From assembly GCA_047620505.1 (NCBI GenBank), contig JBLHKS010000167.1:1-15433 (forward strand): DNA of 15,433 nt. The letters are read 5' to 3'. Both the position numbers and the translations under genes were made by a program. Below are positions 8,235 through 15,379 of this stretch, in pieces (the first letter of the stretch is position 1; every line of letters starts with the position of its first letter). This DNA comes from JBLHKS01 sp047620505 (lineage in GTDB: Bacteria > Verrucomicrobiota > Verrucomicrobiia > Verrucomicrobiales > DEV007). Below the pieces are notes generated by a model that ran no database searches, had not been told where the DNA came from, and saw nothing but the letters and a program-made list of their open reading frames with translations.

Positions 8235-8255
8235 CCTTTTGCGAAAAAATCTCGT

Positions 8256-8267
8256 CAGCAGCTGCTC
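8256..8267. repeat. 12-bp palindrome, one mismatch, at the stop codon and mostly intergenic
   Basis: CAGCAGCTGCTC. Its last two bases lie in the stop codon of the long PQQ gene; the rest is non-coding and lies 21 nt from the 9-bp hairpin. Confidence 0.85.
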
Positions 8268-9708
8268 AGCCTTTCACGTCGTAAGCCGTGATGTAGCGCC
8301 AGTCGCGAAGGAAGAGCTTGCCGCCGATCACGACCGGGTGCGTCCAGACTTTACCCTGCCCCGGACGCTCAGGATCCTGCGGATCGAGGGTGAACTGGCT
8401 CGCTTCCTTGTAACCATCGGGAGTTGCTTCGACCAAGTGGACCATCCCTCGGGCTTCGCCGACGCAGTAGAACATTCCGTCAGCAAAAGTAATCGCGCCC
8501 TTGCCCGGACCGCGCTCTTCCCAAGCAACATTTCCAGTCTCCCAGTCAAGGCAGACCATCGAGCTGTTGTTCAATCCGTAAACGTGATCTCCGATCAGAA
8601 CCGCGCCGCCGTGATGAACGCCCATGTTTCCGTTCTCCCAAACATCGTTCGCAGTGTCCCCATCGATTTCAAACATCTTGCAGCCAGCTCCGTAGCCCGC
8701 CGTTACAAAAATTCGGTTGTCCTTGATGATCGGAGTTGGAATCGCCGCAGTGGCGCCCTTCGGAAAGCTCCCGGTCCAAAGAACCGAGCCATTTTCCGGA
8801 TTCACTCCTGCGATGACCTTGTCGTAAAATTTAACGTACTGCTTCACGCCGCCGATTTCAGTTGCGAGAACGGTCGCGTATTCCGCCTTGCCGACTCCCG
8901 GAATGTCTGATCCCCACTTTTTGGCACCAGTTTCCGCGTCGAGCGCGACGAGCGAGTCCGAACTACCGCCTGGAGCGACGATCACGAGGCCATTGTCGAC
9001 CAGCGGAGATTCCGAGTAGCCCCAGCCGCCGCCCGTCCCGGAAAATTCACTCTGGATGTTTTTGTCCCAAACTTTATCGCCACTTTCGGCGTCACAACAG
9101 GCAAGCGTTCCCTTCGGCCCGAGCGCGTAGACTTTTCCATTCGCCACCGTCGGCGAACTCCTCGGTCCCCCGCCCCAACCCGCATTGTAGCCATTTTCGT
9201 CGTCCGATCCGATCGTGGTCGCCCAGATTTCTTCTCCTGATTCGACGTCGAGCGCGATCAGCGTCAAATCCTGTCCGCGCGAACCGATCGTATAAAGTTT
9301 TCCACCTGAAACTGCGAACCCCGCGTAGCCGGCCCCCGCATTTTCAAACGTCCAGAGCTTTTTCGGGCCACTCTCGGGCCACTCTTTCAAGAGGTCGGTG
9401 TCTGAAGAAATGTCGTCTTGATTTGGCCCACGAAAACGTGGCCAATCGGTACCTCCGCCACCGCCAGCAGCTGCTGAAGCCATCTGTTCCTTGATAAACG
9501 CCTGATCTTCCGCGCTCAGCGATCCGATCGGCACGGAAACCGTCTGGCCCTTGAAGCTGAGTTGAACGTTCGTTCCTTCAACTCCGACGTAGTCAGCTTC
9601 GATCGCCTTTCCAGAAGCGGACTGAGTCCAGGTTCGGGCGTTGGCGGTGGAAAGCGCAAGAATCGAAGCCGCGATTCCGGCAAGAGCACAGAGAGATTTG
9701 ATTTTCAT
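8266..9708 (-). CDS. Secreted PQQ-like beta-propeller protein with N-terminal SHD1 domain (long paralogue)
   Basis: 480 aa from the ATG at 9708, which starts the signal peptide (MKIKSLCALAGIAASILALS, cleaved after TANA). A TTG at 9789 is in frame, but its extension does not look like a leader. Residues 25-75 (RTWTQSASGK to DQAFIKEQ) match the SHD1 (SLA1 homology 1) domain often found at the N-terminus of secreted proteins in Planctomycetota and Verrucomicrobiota. A Ser/Ala/Gly linker (76-86) leads to WPRFRGP (89-95) and a propeller of repeated blades. The propeller aligns closely with the downstream gene (shared GPKKLWT, YNAGWGGGPRS / YSAGWGGGPRS, GWGYSESP, KVWTHPVVIGGKL). The pair therefore arose by tandem duplication with gain or loss of SHD1. 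Its role is unknown. The linker is encoded in part by the 12-bp palindrome (9465), here read as Ser-Ala-Ala-Ala. Confidence 0.9.
   Translation of the reverse strand: MKIKSLCALAGIAASILALSTANARTWTQSASGKAIEADYVGVEGTNVQLSFKGQTVSVPIGSLSAEDQAFIKEQMASAAAGGGGGTDWPRFRGPNQDDISSDTDLLKEWPESGPKKLWTFENAGAGYAGFAVSGGKLYTIGSRGQDLTLIALDVESGEEIWATTIGSDDENGYNAGWGGGPRSSPTVANGKVYALGPKGTLACCDAESGDKVWDKNIQSEFSGTGGGWGYSESPLVDNGLVIVAPGGSSDSLVALDAETGAKKWGSDIPGVGKAEYATVLATEIGGVKQYVKFYDKVIAGVNPENGSVLWTGSFPKGATAAIPTPIIKDNRIFVTAGYGAGCKMFEIDGDTANDVWENGNMGVHHGGAVLIGDHVYGLNNSSMVCLDWETGNVAWEERGPGKGAITFADGMFYCVGEARGMVHLVEATPDGYKEASQFTLDPQDPERPGQGKVWTHPVVIGGKLFLRDWRYITAYDVKG
9465..9476. repeat. 12-bp palindrome CAGCAGCTGCTG, exact copy 5
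   Basis: Exact copy in the long PQQ paralogue, in the linker between SHD1 and the propeller, read as Ser-Ala-Ala-Ala. Confidence 0.95.
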
Positions 9709-9825
9709 AAGTCGAATTTTGGGGAGTCGAAAGTTGGGCAGAGTCGAGGCCCTGGCAACTGGGACTGAAAAAAGAATTCTTCGATTCAAACACGGTCTCT
9801 CGCCGCGAAAGTTCTCAATTCCAAT

Positions 9826-11286
9826 TCAAGCCAGAATGTCTCGGATCACGTGGCCGTGGACGTCCGTGAGGCGGCGCTCGAAGCCGTTGTGGTAAAACGT
9901 AAGCTGTTCGTGGTTCAGGCCGAGGAGATGGAGGATCGTCGCGTGGAAATCGTAAACCGTGGCGACGTTTTCGACCGCTCGATAGCTGAATTCGTCCGTC
10001 GCGCCGTAGCTGAACGGAGCTTTGACGCCTGCGCCCATCATCCAAGTCGTGAAACCGTCCGGATTGTGATCCCGACCGCTCGCGCCTTTCTGAAACGTCG
10101 GCATCCGGCCAAATTCCGTCGTCCAAACCACGAGCGTGTCCTCGAGAAGCCCTCGCCGCTTCATGTCGCGGAGCATCGCCGCGCAAGGCTGGTCGAGAAC
10201 CGGCCCATGCTTCGAATACTGAGCCTCAAGCGACTTGTGGCCGTCCCAATTCGAGACTCCCTCGCCGCCCGTTTGATACGCGCCGTTGAAAAGCTGCACG
10301 AAACGAACCCCCTGCTCGAGCAGCCGCCGCGCGAGGATGCAGTTTTTCGCGAAGCTCGCCTTGAGCGGATTCGTCGTGTCGTCCGCGCCGTACTCGCGAA
10401 GAATGCTCGCGGGCTCGGTCGAAAGATCGGTCACCTCCGGCACGCTCAGCTGCATCCGCGCCGCCAGTTCGTAGCTGGAAATCCGCGCTGCCAACTCGCT
10501 ATCGCCCGGAAATCGCTCGAGATGCTTCTCGTTGAGCCGCTTCAGAAAACCTCGCGTCGCCTGATCCGTTTTCGCGCTCGTTCCCGCCGGAATTTCCAGA
10601 TTATTAAGCCGCTTTGTCGCGTTGAACTCGGTTCCCTGAAACGCCGCAGGCAGAAAACCCGGCCCCCAATTGTTCACGCTCGCCTGCGGGGTCCCACGCG
10701 GATCGGAAATCGCGACGTAAGCAGGAAGGTTCTCGTTTTCCGTTCCTAACGCCCAAGTCGTCCACGCGCCCGCGCTCGGGAAGCCATCCAGCGTGTAGCC
10801 CGTCGACATGAAATTCTCGCCCGGCCCATGCGTGTTCGTTTTGCCCGTCATCGAGTGGATGAAACACATGTCATCCGCCAACTCCGCGAGGTTCGGGACC
10901 AGCTCGGAAACCATCTTCCCCGACTCGCCGCGCGGCTTGAACTCCCACGGGCTCCTCGTCAAATTTCCCTGGGCACCTTGAAACGTAACCAGGTCCTCGG
11001 CACCCGGCAGCGGCTGGCCGTGTCGCTTGATCAATTCCGGCTTATAATCGAAGGTATCGATCTGACTGCACGCGCCTGAGCAGAAAATCACCAGCACCTT
11101 CTTCGCCGCCGGGCGGTGATGCGTTCCCCGCGAACCGAAAGGTTTTCCAGGGTCAATCTCAGGACGAATCGGCCCCGCGTCTGCGCCCAGCAGCTGCTGA
11201 TTCTGGAGCAGGCTCGAGAGAGCGATCCCGCTGAGCCCACGAGCAGTATTGCTGAGGAAATTGCGTCGATTGAGAAACGAATTCAT
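9826..11286 (-). CDS. DUF1501 family protein, Tat-exported
   Basis: 486 aa starting at the ATG at 11286. The N-terminus NRRNFLSNTARGLSGIALSS is a twin-arginine leader, so the protein is exported folded. DUF1501 proteins have an alkaline-phosphatase/sulfatase-like fold. Landmarks are VLVIFCSGACSQIDTFDYKP (65-84), NTHGPG (151-156), NWDGHKSLE (346-354), EFGRMP (391-396), GRDHNPDGF (404-412) and the closing TDVHGHVIRDIL. Cys residues in FCSGACSQ replace the more usual Gly-Gly-Pro. Length is normal for the family. Its usual partner, the cytochrome/DUF1549/DUF1553 protein, is on the same strand but 0.8 kb upstream, separated by an oppositely transcribed gene pair. Only 45 bp separate its start from that pair's first gene, so its promoter must lie in or beyond that gene. 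The palindrome at 11188 encodes QQLL (30-33) at the end of the leader. Confidence 0.92.
   Translation of the reverse strand: MNSFLNRRNFLSNTARGLSGIALSSLLQNQQLLGADAGPIRPEIDPGKPFGSRGTHHRPAAKKVLVIFCSGACSQIDTFDYKPELIKRHGQPLPGAEDLVTFQGAQGNLTRSPWEFKPRGESGKMVSELVPNLAELADDMCFIHSMTGKTNTHGPGENFMSTGYTLDGFPSAGAWTTWALGTENENLPAYVAISDPRGTPQASVNNWGPGFLPAAFQGTEFNATKRLNNLEIPAGTSAKTDQATRGFLKRLNEKHLERFPGDSELAARISSYELAARMQLSVPEVTDLSTEPASILREYGADDTTNPLKASFAKNCILARRLLEQGVRFVQLFNGAYQTGGEGVSNWDGHKSLEAQYSKHGPVLDQPCAAMLRDMKRRGLLEDTLVVWTTEFGRMPTFQKGASGRDHNPDGFTTWMMGAGVKAPFSYGATDEFSYRAVENVATVYDFHATILHLLGLNHEQLTFYHNGFERRLTDVHGHVIRDILA
11188..11199. repeat. 12-bp palindrome CAGCAGCTGCTG, exact copy 6
   Basis: Exact copy near the 5' end of the DUF1501 gene, read as Gln-Gln-Leu-Leu just after the Tat leader. 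Confidence 0.95.
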
Positions 11287-11331
11287 GGATTGTTGCGAGG
11301 AAGAGTATTCAAGCTGTTAGTGTAGCCATCA

Positions 11332-11565
11332 ATGACAGAAGCCGATTTGAAATACGCCGATGGAATGACGCCGGATCTGCACCCCGCTCAAATTGCCGCG
11401 TATCGCCGGATGACGCCAGAGGAGAAACTTCGGCAGATGACGGCGCTCTACTGGATGGCACGAAAGATGAAAATGGCGGCTCTAAAATCCCAACATCCTG
11501 ATTGGACCGAAGAACAAATCGTCGTCGAAACCAGCCACATTTTTCTCCATGCCAGTACCGGGTGA
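11332..11565 (+). CDS. Small 77-aa protein paired with a nucleotidyltransferase
   Basis: 77 aa, mostly helical and soluble, with no leader or membrane span. The core is YRRMTPEEKLRQMTALYWMARKMK followed by SQHPDWTEEQIVVETSHIFLHA (residues 25-74, quoted in shortened pieces: RRMTPEEKLRQ, ALYWMARKM, QHPDWTEEQI, IFLHAS). From memory, small proteins with a similar PEEKL...LYW.AR...HPDW.E pattern are found directly upstream of polymerase-beta-type nucleotidyltransferases; I cannot name a characterised function. It overlaps the nucleotidyltransferase start by 17 nt in another frame, so the two are translationally coupled and may form a complex or a toxin-antitoxin-like pair. It is the only confident gene in the window with no copy of the 12-bp palindrome. 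No ribosome-binding site is visible. Confidence 0.8.
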   Translation: MTEADLKYADGMTPDLHPAQIAAYRRMTPEEKLRQMTALYWMARKMKMAALKSQHPDWTEEQIVVETSHIFLHASTG

Positions 11566-12112
11566 AGCTCCATTTTTGCCGTTTATCAGGCCGCTCAACG
11601 CTGCCGGATTCCGCTACATGGTTACCGGCTCGATAGCCGCCATGAAATACGGCGAAATGCGCACGACGAACGACGTCGATCTCGTTCTGTTTCTGCCGCT
11701 TGCAAAGGTCCGCGAGCTGGAAAAGTTGTTTCCGCTGGAAGAATTCTACTGCCCTCCCGCTGAAGTTCTCGCGATCGAAGCGAGGCGCGCGACGGAGGGA
11801 CATTTCAACTTGATTCATCACGCGAGCGGCTTCAAGGCGGACGTGTATCTGACCGGAAATGATCAGCTCCGAATCTGGGGGTTGAGTCAAAGCGAAGTCA
11901 TCGATTATGACGGAGAACCAGTCCCTCTGGCCCCGCCGGAGTACGTGATCGCCCGTAAACTGGAGTTTTTCCGATCTGGAGGAAGTGAGAAACACGTTAG
12001 GGATATTCGCGCGATGTTGGAAATATCTGGCGATCAGATCGATCAGCAGCTGTTAGCGGAAAAGATCGCAGATCTGGGTCTGCAAAAGGTTTGGGAACAG
12101 ATTAAGGGATAA
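11549..12112 (+). CDS. Pol beta-superfamily nucleotidyltransferase (AbiEii/DUF6036-like)
   Basis: 187 aa. The nucleotidyltransferase signature is present: Gly27-Ser28 in VTGSIAAMKYG, Arg38-Thr39-Thr40, the metal pair Asp42 and Asp44 in TNDVDLVL, and a probable third carboxylate Asp98 in FKADVY. The C-terminal part YVIARKLEFFRSGGSEKHVRD (131-151, in pieces YVIARKLEFF and EKHVRDIRAML) is typical of small AbiEii-like or DUF6036-like enzymes, which may transfer a nucleotide to RNA or protein. Most such genes sit next to a small partner gene, as here. The start overlaps the 77-aa gene by 17 nt. The 3' end overlaps the last codons of the convergent DUF1549/DUF1553 gene by 11 bp. The pair stands between two genes that are normally neighbours, which suggests later insertion. 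Residues 166-169 are QQLL, encoded by CAGCAGCTGTTA, a two-mismatch form of the palindrome. Confidence 0.88.
   Translation: MPVPGEAPFLPFIRPLNAAGFRYMVTGSIAAMKYGEMRTTNDVDLVLFLPLAKVRELEKLFPLEEFYCPPAEVLAIEARRATEGHFNLIHHASGFKADVYLTGNDQLRIWGLSQSEVIDYDGEPVPLAPPEYVIARKLEFFRSGGSEKHVRDIRAMLEISGDQIDQQLLAEKIADLGLQKVWEQIKG
12044..12055. repeat. 12-bp palindrome, two mismatches (CAGCAGCTGTTA)
   Basis: In the nucleotidyltransferase gene near its 3' end. The differences are synonymous: it still reads Gln-Gln-Leu-Leu. Confidence 0.6.
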
Positions 12113-15100
12113 AAACAAATTCGTTAGCGTTCAACATCGCGCGACAAAACTGAACCAAGCCTTCCTGTTCGATAAACTTGATCGAATCAGCCACCTCCGC
12201 CTCGCTCGATGGGCGGTTGAAACACAATTCCCAAGCCTGCTCGACCTGCTCGGCTACCGATCCGGCCTCTCCCTGAAGCCGCTTGGCGAACATCTCCGCC
12301 TGCTGCATAACAAAGCTGCTGTTCAACAAATTCAGCGCCTGCAACGGCGTCGTCGAACGGCTCCGCTTCGCCACCGCCTGACTTGCGTCCGGACAGTCGA
12401 ACGCGCCAAAAACATGCTCGCGTTCCTGGCGAACTTTGGTCATGAAAATCATCCGACGCCAGTCTTCCTGACCGTAGGATTCTTTGGCGTGGTAATGCCT
12501 GACGTTTTCCATCTCGACCTTGAACGGGCTGAAACCCGGGCCACTGACTTTTTCCAGATCGAGCGCGCCAGTGGCCGCAAGAATCGAATCCCGAATCCCT
12601 TCCGCCTCTAACCGGCGAGTCGGGAAGCGCCAGAGCATCCGCGAAGCCGCGTCGACTTTCATCGCTTCGGCGTTAGGCCGACTGTCCTGCTTCCACGTCG
12701 CCGAATTCAAAATCACCCGATGCAAATGCTTGAGCGACCAGCCATTCTCCACAACCTCAGCCGCAAGCCAGTCGAGCAATTCCGGATGCGAAGGCGCAGT
12801 CCCGTTCAGGCCGAAATCATTCGGCGTGTCCACGATTCCCGTGCCGAAATGAAACTGCCAGAGGCGATTCGCGATCACCCGAGCGGTTAGCGTGTTTTCC
12901 GGATTGGTGATCCACTCAGCGAGCGCGACCCGGCGCTGCTGTTCCGGCGTAGACCGCTCAAGGCCGAGCGAAACAAAAGCCGTGATCGCGTCCGGCCCGA
13001 CCTCCTCGCGTTTCGCGTCGGGCTCGCCTCGATAAAGCCGATGCGTCGGCCCTGGCTGATTGAAAACGCCAGCGTAGATTTTTTCCGGCTTAGCTGCCTC
13101 CTCGCGCTCCTTCATCGCCGCCGTGAGACGCGCCAGCCATTCCCGACCGGCCTCAGCCTCGGTCGCCGGATGCGAATCAAAATCATAGCTGACCACGTTC
13201 TCCTTTTGGCCTCCGTCGAATGGCAAACGATCCGCCGAACTCGCGAGCAACCGCCATTCTCCGCGCTCGGTCGCGACCTCGATCTGATACTCGGTCGGAA
13301 CACGATCCGCGTATTTTTTTTCCCGATCCCGCCCCCATTCGATTCGATCGATCGAGGCGATTTCGGGCAGCTCAATCTGAACCCAACCGGTTGCGCCCGC
13401 TGCGATCCAGCTTCGACCGTTTCCAAATTTACCGTCGTTGATGTGAATCAATTTGTGGAGCGCGTGCTGGAAATCGCCTGACGACGTTGCTGTGGCACAG
13501 AGGCTCGCGAGCGCGACGTTCTGGTCTCCGGAAAAGACCTCCAATTCATCGATGCACGGCTGGTCCGAACTGCTCGCGCTGATCGTAAAGCGAATGAATT
13601 TCGCTTCGGTCGGTGCCACGAATTCCCGATTGTGAGCGGCGTTGATCGACTCTCGAATCGGCGGGCGAATGGCAGCTCCCGCATCTTTGGAAACCGGCTC
13701 AAAAAGCACAACATCCGCAGTAATCGAATCGCCGATCACACCGCTCTGCAGAATCAACGAATCATCCGGATTCAATTCGTGAACGCCACCGTCGTAAAAC
13801 CCGCTCCAAAGCGATTGATTCGTCACCTCGCCCGATCCATCGGCCAGCAACTGCTGGTTCACGCGGGCAACCAGAGTCCTCGCCCGCGTCGCGGTTTGAA
13901 GCCAGTACTGCGCATCGAGCGTGTGGGAATTGTGCCCAGCTCCCCAGGAAATCCAAATCCGATAGTGGCCTTTCAAATGCGGTCGCCACGCGGCGATTTC
14001 TTTCCCCGGTTCGTTCGCCCACCAAGTGTATTCGCCCCCGCTCACGTTCGGCGCGCGGACGTCGGAACCGCGATCATCCGCGAAGCCGGGCTTGTCGCCT
14101 GGCGGATTCTTCCCTTTCCCTTTTGGCTCAGCAAGCTGATCAGCCTGAGCATCATCAATCGCGACAACCGCGCCGATCGATCGACGCAAAAACGGACTCA
14201 ACCGCACCCGAAGATCGACGATTTCGGCATCGAGACGCTCCACGTTTTCCTTTTGATCGTCTGGCAGCACCAGATTTCGAGCCCCATGATTCACGCCCGC
14301 AAAAACCGCCTGCAGCGAATAATAATCGCTCTGCGAGACCGGATCAAATTTATGGTTATGACAACGCGCACACCCTAACGTAAGCCCCAAGAACGACGTC
14401 CCCGTCGTGTTGATCATGTCGTCCAACTCGTTCATCCGCTGCATCGCGCGGAGACTCGGATCCTGTCCTTTGACCTGATCCACCGGCCCCGCGACGAGAA
14501 AGCCCGTCCCGATCTGATCACCGATTGCGTCACCAGCAATCTGTTCCCGAACAAACTGATCGTACGGCTTATCATCGTTAAAAGCCGCGATCACCCAGTC
14601 ACGAAACCGCCAGGCCGTCGGCCGCTCGCGATTCATCTCAAAACCATGCGTCTCGCCAAACCGAACGAGGTCCAGCCAGTGCGCCGCCCAGCGCTCGCCG
14701 TAACGCGGGCTCGCCAGAACCTCGTCGACCAGCACCTGCCAGGCGTTTTCGCGCTCGTCATTCACGAATGCCTCGACCCGTTCCGGCGAAGGCGGCAATC
14801 CTGTCATCACCAGAAAAAGCCGCCGAATCAGCGTTCGACGATCGGCTTGTGGCGAAGGCTTCAAGCCGCTTTTCGCAAGCTTCCGCTCAACAAATCCATC
14901 GACGTCGCCCGCGCCGCGCTTGATCGGCTGAAACGACCAATGCGCCAGTTCGACCTTCTCAGTCGAAGGCCCGTAGCTCTCCGGAGTCTCCGCCCCTTCC
15001 GCGATCCACGTCCGGATCAGCTCAATTTCAGCGGACGTCAGCGGATCGCCTTTCGGCGGCATCTCCAGATCCGCCTCCTCATGCCGAACTAACTTGAGCA

Positions 15101-15332
15101 GAAAACTCGCCTCCACATCGCCCGGCACCACCGCTGGCTCGCCCGAATTCCCGCCGCTCAAAAGATTCGCACGTCGATCAACCCGAAACTGCCCCTTCTG
15201 CTTGTCCGCGCCGTGGCACTCCGCGCAATTCGCCTCGAGAATCGGCGCAATCTCGCTGGAAAACTCGACCGCGAGTGCACCGGACACCGCAAGGACCGGA
15301 ACGAGGCCGACCATCTGCAAAAAGAGACGCAT
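12102..15332 (-). CDS. Planctomycete cytochrome c / DUF1549 / DUF1553 protein with embedded lectin-like domains
   Basis: 1076 aa from the ATG at 15332, which begins a signal peptide (MRLFLQMVGLVPVLAVSGAL); the frame stays open upstream, so the start is not certain. Order: planctomycete cytochrome c domain (about 25-125) with heme site Cys36-x-x-Cys39-His40 and a candidate axial Met91 in LEMPP; DUF1549 (about 140-350) with ASPRYGERW, WLDLVRFGETHG and a second C-x-x-C-H at 321-325 (CARCHNHKFDP); a golvesin-like beta domain (about 425-545, WWANEPG, HYRIWISWGAGH); an F5/8 type C-like domain (about 560-720, FIRFTISAS, IHINDG, GWVQIELP); DUF1553 (about 790-1050, ANRLWQFHFGTGIVDTPNDF, TTPLQALNLLNSSF). 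The C-terminus NANEFVFIP is the usual ending. Such proteins are proposed to serve secreted glycan breakdown or electron transfer in this phylum; that role is inferred. The palindrome variant at 13845 encodes QQLL (493-496) in the golvesin-like part. Confidence 0.93.
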   Translation of the reverse strand: MRLFLQMVGLVPVLAVSGALAVEFSSEIAPILEANCAECHGADKQKGQFRVDRRANLLSGGNSGEPAVVPGDVEASFLLKLVRHEEADLEMPPKGDPLTSAEIELIRTWIAEGAETPESYGPSTEKVELAHWSFQPIKRGAGDVDGFVERKLAKSGLKPSPQADRRTLIRRLFLVMTGLPPSPERVEAFVNDERENAWQVLVDEVLASPRYGERWAAHWLDLVRFGETHGFEMNRERPTAWRFRDWVIAAFNDDKPYDQFVREQIAGDAIGDQIGTGFLVAGPVDQVKGQDPSLRAMQRMNELDDMINTTGTSFLGLTLGCARCHNHKFDPVSQSDYYSLQAVFAGVNHGARNLVLPDDQKENVERLDAEIVDLRVRLSPFLRRSIGAVVAIDDAQADQLAEPKGKGKNPPGDKPGFADDRGSDVRAPNVSGGEYTWWANEPGKEIAAWRPHLKGHYRIWISWGAGHNSHTLDAQYWLQTATRARTLVARVNQQLLADGSGEVTNQSLWSGFYDGGVHELNPDDSLILQSGVIGDSITADVVLFEPVSKDAGAAIRPPIRESINAAHNREFVAPTEAKFIRFTISASSSDQPCIDELEVFSGDQNVALASLCATATSSGDFQHALHKLIHINDGKFGNGRSWIAAGATGWVQIELPEIASIDRIEWGRDREKKYADRVPTEYQIEVATERGEWRLLASSADRLPFDGGQKENVVSYDFDSHPATEAEAGREWLARLTAAMKEREEAAKPEKIYAGVFNQPGPTHRLYRGEPDAKREEVGPDAITAFVSLGLERSTPEQQRRVALAEWITNPENTLTARVIANRLWQFHFGTGIVDTPNDFGLNGTAPSHPELLDWLAAEVVENGWSLKHLHRVILNSATWKQDSRPNAEAMKVDAASRMLWRFPTRRLEAEGIRDSILAATGALDLEKVSGPGFSPFKVEMENVRHYHAKESYGQEDWRRMIFMTKVRQEREHVFGAFDCPDASQAVAKRSRSTTPLQALNLLNSSFVMQQAEMFAKRLQGEAGSVAEQVEQAWELCFNRPSSEAEVADSIKFIEQEGLVQFCRAMLNANEFVFIP
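13845..13856. repeat. 12-bp palindrome, one mismatch (CAGCAACTGCTG)
   Basis: In the DUF1549/DUF1553 gene, coding strand CAG CAG TTG CTG, Gln-Gln-Leu-Leu. Same variant as at 5696. Confidence 0.85.
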
Positions 15333-15379
15333 ATCTTCTACAACAGCCGAGAACCGCCAAGATTTCAACAAGTCCTCAC

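Noticed and set aside
10312..10323. Another 12-bp palindrome, CTGCTCGAGCAG
   Set aside because: Only one copy was seen; it differs from the iterated palindrome in its centre and is compatible with chance in GC-rich codons.
13632..14378. A 248-aa plus-strand open frame
   Set aside because: Antisense to the DUF1549/DUF1553 gene in a region with clear domain content on the other strand.
394..15150. Frequent GAATTC and GGATCC hexamers
   Set aside because: They are about two to three times the naive expectation, which codon use can explain; unlike the 12-mer they show no extended identity.
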